A stretch of DNA of 10,586 bases from Acetofilamentum sp. (GTDB taxonomy: Bacteria; Bacteroidota; Bacteroidia; Bacteroidales; JAFGXI01). This document shows positions 6,878 through 10,586 of the stretch, piece by piece. The notes under the pieces were generated by a model. That model saw only the letters and a list, made by a program, of their open reading frames with translations. It searched no databases and was not told the DNA's origin. A program made the position numbers and the translations under genes. Location: NCBI GenBank assembly GCA_020720565.1, contig DYOK01000058.1, forward strand, positions 1 through 10,586. The letters are read 5' to 3'. The stretch's first letter is position 1. Each line of letters opens with the position of its first letter.

Positions 6878-7852
6878 TTACGACTTGCTTTTAAAAGTTT
6901 TTAATGACTCGTTTAATTTTGGCATAACTTCGAGTGCATCGCCAATAATACCATAGTCTGCGGCCTCGAAAATAGGTGCATCTTTGTCGGTATTAATTGC
7001 TACAATCACTTTTGACGATGTGATACCTGCTAAGTGTTGAATCGCACCCGAAATACCCACAGCAAAATATAAGTTAGGTGCCACTACTTTACCAGTTTGT
7101 CCGACGTGTTCCGAATGAGGACGCCATTCGAGGTCGGCAACGGGTTTGGTACAAGCTACTGTAGCTGTGGCACCAAAAATATCAGATGCTTGTTCGAGTA
7201 AGGCGAAGTTTTCGGCTTTTTTCAAACCTCGTCCACCCGAAACTAAAATTTCGGCATCGAGTACCGACATTTTGCCAGAACTTTTACGGGTCTCTAACAA
7301 TTTTGCGTTGCTTGTTGCTAGGGTAGAGTTGAAAGTTTCGCTTACAAATGGTTTTGCATTAGGAATCAAACCAAACGCATTTTGGTTAAGACTCAAAATT
7401 TTTAGGCCTTTGTTAATTTGCACTTTTGCCATAGCTTTGCCCGAAAAGGCTTTTTTAGTCACTACAAAAGGACTTATTGACTCAGGAAGAGAAACACAAC
7501 CCGAAACAAAACCTGCGTCTAGTTTAACAGCTACTCTAGGTGCCACGGCACGGGTCGAAATGTTGTTGGCAAAAACTAATACCTCTGCTTTTTCTTGTTG
7601 TGCTGCTTCGGTAATGGCTTTAGCATATTGCAAGGCGTTAAAAGTTTTAAAATCTGGATTTTCGAGCGATAAAACTTTATCGGCACCATATTGCGATAAG
7701 CTGGCCAATTGCTCTTGGCTAAGTGCACCAATCGATAAAGCCACCACATTGGTGTTGAGTTGTTTGGCCACGGAACTGGCATAGGACACCAATTCGAAGC
7801 TTAGTTTTTTAAATTGATTGTCCCAATTTTCGGTATATACTAATACTGACAT
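6878..7852 (-). CDS. etfA: Electron transfer flavoprotein subunit alpha
   Basis: EtfA (324 aa) is the FAD-binding subunit of the soluble heterodimer that carries electrons from acyl-CoA and related dehydrogenases to ETF:quinone oxidoreductase. The N-terminal domain (1 to about 190) is the adenine-nucleotide-hydrolase-like fold. The C-terminal FAD domain holds the diagnostic motifs: VSGGRGLKK (204-212), SEHVGQTGKVVAPNLY (247-262), AVGISGAIQHLAG (264-276), and AINTDKDAPIFEAADYGIIGD (285-305). Length and motifs are complete. It follows etfB with 18 bases between them, the usual order, and is the last gene before a terminator. The FAD motif set resembles canonical ETFs; nothing seen here requires electron bifurcation. 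Confidence 0.96.
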   Translation of the reverse strand: MSVLVYTENWDNQFKKLSFELVSYASSVAKQLNTNVVALSIGALSQEQLASLSQYGADKVLSLENPDFKTFNALQYAKAITEAAQQEKAEVLVFANNISTRAVAPRVAVKLDAGFVSGCVSLPESISPFVVTKKAFSGKAMAKVQINKGLKILSLNQNAFGLIPNAKPFVSETFNSTLATSNAKLLETRKSSGKMSVLDAEILVSGGRGLKKAENFALLEQASDIFGATATVACTKPVADLEWRPHSEHVGQTGKVVAPNLYFAVGISGAIQHLAGITSSKVIVAINTDKDAPIFEAADYGIIGDALEVMPKLNESLKTFKSKS

Positions 7853-7870
7853 GTGTTTTAACTTTAAAGA

Positions 7871-8614
7871 TTAGATAATTTTGGCTTCTTCGTGTAACAA
7901 ACGCACCAATTCGTCGACTTGGTCGGCAGGAATCATTTTGCAAGCGCCTTTGGCTTTGGGCAAACTGTGTTCGAGTACTTCCGTAGCATCGTCAAGTGCA
8001 ATGGGTGCTTGTACCAATAAAGGTTTAGTACGTGCCATCATAATGCCACGCATGGCAGGTATTTTGGGTTCTTTTGCAATCCCTTTTTGTCCAGTGATAA
8101 CGGCTGGATATTGCAATTCGACGACTTCTAAACCGCCATCAATTTCGCGTGTAACTAAAGCTTTTGCCGATTCGAGTTGCATCTCGGTAGCACCAGAAAC
8201 TGAATCAACCCCCAAAAGCTCAGCAATCATTTCGCCTACTTGACCACCATTGTAGTCTATCGCTTCTCTACCCGTTAAAATTACGTCATAATTTTGAATT
8301 TTGGCAAGCTCTGCAATTTGACGTGCCACATTCATAGCATCTTTGGGTGTGCTGTCGATACGAATGGCATCGCTTGCACCCATTGCTAAGGCTTTACGAA
8401 GTGTAGGTTCGACTTCGGCACCGCCCACAGTTAATGCTGTAATGGTGCTGCCGGCTTGAGCTTCGGCAATTTCGATGGCTCGGGTTAAAGCGAGCTCTTC
8501 GTTGGGTCCAATGATAAACTGCTGCCCTTCTTTGTTGTAGGTTTTGTTGCCATCGACAAAGCTAATTTTAGCAGTAGTATCAGGGACATGACTGATGCAG
8601 ACTAATATCTTCAT
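7871..8614 (-). CDS. etfB: Electron transfer flavoprotein subunit beta
   Basis: EtfB (247 aa) pairs with EtfA and in canonical ETFs binds AMP as a structural cofactor. Visible hallmarks are the opening MKILVCISHVPDT, GPNEELALTRAIEIAE (36-51), GASDAIRI (79-86) and the nucleotide-loop region TGREAIDYNGGQVGEM (114-129). The ETF-beta signature region follows, covering EVVELQYPAVITG (163-175), KEPKIPAMRGIMMARTKPL (181-199) and their flanks. The nucleotide loop is neither the bifurcating type (DGDTAQVGP) nor exactly the mammalian type (DDDCNQTGQM), but it shares the Q-V/T-G-x-M end of the latter. The ATG at 8612-8614 is the natural family start. It is the first gene of the etfBA operon, and no dehydrogenase gene is adjacent. 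Confidence 0.96.
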   Translation of the reverse strand: MKILVCISHVPDTTAKISFVDGNKTYNKEGQQFIIGPNEELALTRAIEIAEAQAGSTITALTVGGAEVEPTLRKALAMGASDAIRIDSTPKDAMNVARQIAELAKIQNYDVILTGREAIDYNGGQVGEMIAELLGVDSVSGATEMQLESAKALVTREIDGGLEVVELQYPAVITGQKGIAKEPKIPAMRGIMMARTKPLLVQAPIALDDATEVLEHSLPKAKGACKMIPADQVDELVRLLHEEAKII

Positions 8615-8713
8615 GTGTAATAATGGATTAAAATGGTATATAAATGTTAATAAGTTTCATATTTTACTACAATCTAATTGTTTGTCAGCTTACTTTTAAA
8701 GCACGATTTTAAA

Positions 8714-8721
8714 CAAAAATA
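8714..8721 (-). promoter_or_regulatory. Possible -7 element (TATTTTTG) of the etfBA promoter
   Basis: The minus strand reads TATTTTTG, matching TAnnTTTG, about 100 nt before the etfB ATG. The flanking ten bases are identical to those around the candidate at 6731-6740. No good -33 TTG lies 19-21 nt upstream, so the call is weak. It would give a 5' leader of roughly 90 nt. Confidence 0.3.
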
Positions 8722-8771
8722 CAGTCATTGCAATTTGATTTAAATATCTAAATTACAATTTTTTACATTCT

Positions 8772-8815
8772 AAGGTCTTCGGCCTATTTATTATTTCCCT
8801 AACTATCTTTAAAGC
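8772..8815 (+). repeat. Diverged single copy of the 44-nt hairpin repeat
   Basis: By eye this matches the tandem unit at 10450 at 38 of 44 positions, with no gaps. The first 32 bases differ at only two sites, one of which changes the hairpin from GACCT to GGCCT (a G-U pair keeps the stem). It lies downstream of nhaC, in the same orientation as the tandem pair upstream of nhaC. Confidence 0.85.
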
Positions 8816-8954
8816 AATCTATTAGCTTTATTAAACCCGACATTATATTATTCTACGTACTTATACTATACTTGAATATGCCTTTGAAAAGCACTCTTTT
8901 TTACAATTCTAGCAAATATACATATTATCATTCAATTTGGATAAGCCTTATGTT

Positions 8955-10412
8955 TTACAATATGTCTGAATGCGTCTTTTCTGGTTCGATTCGTCTGATT
9001 TTGTAATTTAAGGCAGCCACCAACATGGTCATCAGCGGGCTAATGATATTAAAAAAAGCATAAGGAGCGTATGCCCAAACTGAAACGCCTAAAACCGTCG
9101 ATTGTGTAGCTCCACATGTGTTCCAAGGAATCAAAACCGAAGTTACTGTACCTGCATCTTCGAGTGTACGGCTCAAAACTTCTGGCTTAAGTCCTTTTTC
9201 TCGATATACCTCGGCGTACATTTTCCCGGGTACCACAATGGCAATATATTGGTCGGAAGTGGTCAGGTTAAAAAACATACAAGTACCAACCGTAGAGGCG
9301 ACCAATGAAAAAGTTGATTTGATGCGAGAAATAATGGCATCGGTAATTCGCTTCAACATGCCAGAGGCTTCGAGTGCACCACCAAAAACCATGGCCGATA
9401 TAATCAGCCAAATAGTGTTTAACATCCCTTGCATGCCTTTGCTATGGAATAAATCGGCAATAATTGGCGAGCTAGCTTCGATTCTAACTTCGCCAAACAT
9501 GGCTTTGAAAAATGATTTATACGCGTTTTCCCATAGGTTAGTTCCCTGTCCAATTTGTGCCATAATTTCGGGTTGAAACCACAAAGCAAATATTCCACCC
9601 AATAAAGTTCCGAATAAAAGTGAAGGCAAAGGAGGGAGTTTTAACAAGATAACGGCAAATAATACGATGGGCACCAAAAACAACCATGGCGATACATTGA
9701 AGCTGTCTAATATGGACTGTTGTACTTGTGCAATATTGGCGTCTATGGCTTTAAATTCGAGATTAAAACCGATTATTGCAAAAATAATCAAGGTCAAAAG
9801 CATGGTTGGAACGGTGGTGTACAACATGTACCGCACATGTGTAAACAAATCGGTTCCTGCCATTGCAGGTGCTAAATTGGTGGTGTCGGACAGTGGCGAT
9901 ATTTTGTCGCCAAAATACGAGCCCGAAACAATGGCGCCTGCCACTAATCCTTCGGAAATACCGAGGGCTGAACCTATTCCCATTAATGCTACACCTATGG
10001 TGGCCACCGTACTCCAAGAACTACCTGTCGATACAGAAACTATAGCCGTAACAATTACAGTAGCAACTAAAAAAACAGGTGGATGCACAATCATTAATCC
10101 ATAATACACCATTGTGGGAATTACACCCGAAACCATCCATGTTCCAGCTAATGAACCTATTAATAATAAAATCAACATTGCAGGCATGGCGGTATCGATG
10201 CTTTTTAAAATACCTTCGCGTACTTTAAACCAATTCATTCCTTTTGCTCGGGCAATGATGCTTACCACTGCTGCAGACAACAAAAGGGCTATCTGATTGG
10301 CTCCACCTAAGGTATCGTCGCCAAACCAATACACGTTTAAAGTGAGTAGAACCATTAAAACGAATACGGGCAATAATGCCAATCCTAAAGAATATTTTAT
10401 CGCTTTTTCCAT
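8955..10412 (-). CDS. nhaC: NhaC-family Na+/H+ antiporter
   Basis: This inner-membrane antiporter (485 aa) exchanges sodium for protons and helps control internal pH and sodium. It has about eleven or twelve hydrophobic segments, including 8-27, 39-54, 74-98, 112-128, 133-150, 196-217, 242-258, 263-279, 330-346, 366-381 and 445-470. The most telling stretch is GSYFGDKISPLSDTTNLAP (164-182) with AMAGTDLFTHVRYM after it (183-196), the conserved core of NhaC. NLTTSDQYIAIVVPG (382-396) and LIPWNTCGATQSTVLGV (427-443) are the second-half counterparts. Length is typical. The start ATG (10410-10412) lacks an SD, as expected here. It is monocistronic in the window, and copies of a 44-nt repeat lie on both sides of it. 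Family members can also exchange other substrates (malate/lactate, arginine/ornithine types), so the ion is inferred from the family. Confidence 0.92.
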   Translation of the reverse strand: MEKAIKYSLGLALLPVFVLMVLLTLNVYWFGDDTLGGANQIALLLSAAVVSIIARAKGMNWFKVREGILKSIDTAMPAMLILLLIGSLAGTWMVSGVIPTMVYYGLMIVHPPVFLVATVIVTAIVSVSTGSSWSTVATIGVALMGIGSALGISEGLVAGAIVSGSYFGDKISPLSDTTNLAPAMAGTDLFTHVRYMLYTTVPTMLLTLIIFAIIGFNLEFKAIDANIAQVQQSILDSFNVSPWLFLVPIVLFAVILLKLPPLPSLLFGTLLGGIFALWFQPEIMAQIGQGTNLWENAYKSFFKAMFGEVRIEASSPIIADLFHSKGMQGMLNTIWLIISAMVFGGALEASGMLKRITDAIISRIKSTFSLVASTVGTCMFFNLTTSDQYIAIVVPGKMYAEVYREKGLKPEVLSRTLEDAGTVTSVLIPWNTCGATQSTVLGVSVWAYAPYAFFNIISPLMTMLVAALNYKIRRIEPEKTHSDIL

Positions 10413-10586
10413 GCTTTTTTGTTTGCCGCCAAATTACTTACAAATATTTAAGGTCTTCGACCTATTTATTATTTTCCTAACTTACATTAAAACAAGGTCT
10501 TCGACCTATTTATTATTTTCCTAACTTACATTAAAACAAGGTCTTTGCTAAATAAAATTAACATTAAATTATTCTTAGTGCTTAAT
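10413..10586. other. Upstream region of nhaC to the window end
   Basis: This contains the tandem repeat (10450-10545) and 41 AT-rich bases to the right edge. There is no clear TAnnTTTG promoter for nhaC between the repeat and the ATG, and no coding frame is visible. The nhaC promoter may lie within or beyond the repeats. Confidence 0.5.
10450..10545 (+). repeat. Perfect tandem duplication of the 44-nt hairpin repeat, plus 8-bp partial third copy
   Basis: Units 10450-10493 and 10494-10537 are identical over all 44 bases, and 10538-10545 repeats the first eight (AAGGTCTT) before diverging. Each unit starts AAGGTCTTCGACCT, a short stem AGGTC/GACCT with a TTC loop, then runs T-rich to CCTAAC and an A-rich end. 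It lies 38 bases upstream of the nhaC ATG, so it falls in the promoter or leader region of that gene. The antisense direction relative to nhaC carries the T-rich side. Confidence 0.93.

Larger units (their letters stand above)
8615..8954. other. Intergenic region between nhaC and etfB
   Basis: This 340-base AT-rich gap contains the possible etfBA promoter (8714-8721) and one copy of the 44-nt repeat (8772-8815). I see no gene or gene remnant in any frame. A small hairpin (8879-8893) followed by CTCTTTTTT faces the plus strand, where no gene precedes it. No convincing terminator for nhaC was found. Confidence 0.6.

Noticed and set aside
7146..7784. Long plus-strand open frame (212 codons) opposite etfA
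   Set aside because: It lies entirely inside etfA, whose motifs are complete. The frame is open because of codon bias on the coding strand. The same applies to antisense frames in etfB and nhaC.
8879..8902. Hairpin TGCCTTTGAAAAGCA followed by CTCTTTTTT on the plus strand
   Set aside because: Terminator-like, but no plus-strand gene lies upstream, and it faces the wrong way for nhaC. The stem is short and AT-rich.
10450..10545. CRISPR array
   Set aside because: The units are head-to-tail with no unique spacers, so this is a plain tandem duplication.

Overview
The window looks like chromosomal DNA from a member of the Bacteroidota (Bacteroidetes). The DNA is AT-rich and genes start without Shine-Dalgarno sequences. 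Two secreted proteins carry the two kinds of C-terminal sorting domain used by the type IX secretion system (T9SS), which is confined to this phylum. Several upstream regions also hold a match to the phylum's TAnnTTTG promoter element. The order or genus cannot be fixed from this sequence.

Layout. Positions 1-132 hold the tail of an Rpn/PD-(D/E)XK-type nuclease gene, interrupted by an in-frame stop and followed by a clear terminator. A large secreted zinc carboxypeptidase (M14, T9SS type A) lies on the plus strand at 344-3142. The 3143-3599 gap is a small gene graveyard. It holds a minus-strand RelE/ParE-like toxin remnant with an in-frame stop and no start, abutted exactly by a 17-bp inverted repeat that merges into one copy of a dispersed 44-nt repeat. 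From 6725 down to 3600 a tight minus-strand operon encodes a small secreted protein with a T9SS type B (CHU_C) domain, two family 2 glycosyltransferases and a NudL-type Nudix hydrolase. Upstream of it on the same strand lies etfB-etfA (8614 to 6878), ending in a terminator. Furthest right is an NhaC-type Na+/H+ antiporter (10412 to 8955).

How the genes work together. EtfBA passes electrons from acyl-CoA and related dehydrogenases to the quinone pool, but no dehydrogenase lies beside it here. NhaC exchanges sodium and protons across the inner membrane. The carboxypeptidase and the CHU_C protein are predicted to reach the cell surface by T9SS. The two glycosyltransferases next to the CHU_C gene may act in surface polysaccharide synthesis, but this is inference.

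The least expected feature is a 44-nt hairpin-bearing intergenic repeat. It occurs as a perfect tandem pair upstream of nhaC, as a single diverged copy downstream of nhaC, and in opposite orientation in the toxin graveyard. I saw no complete new defence or mobile system; the core genes are of ordinary families.
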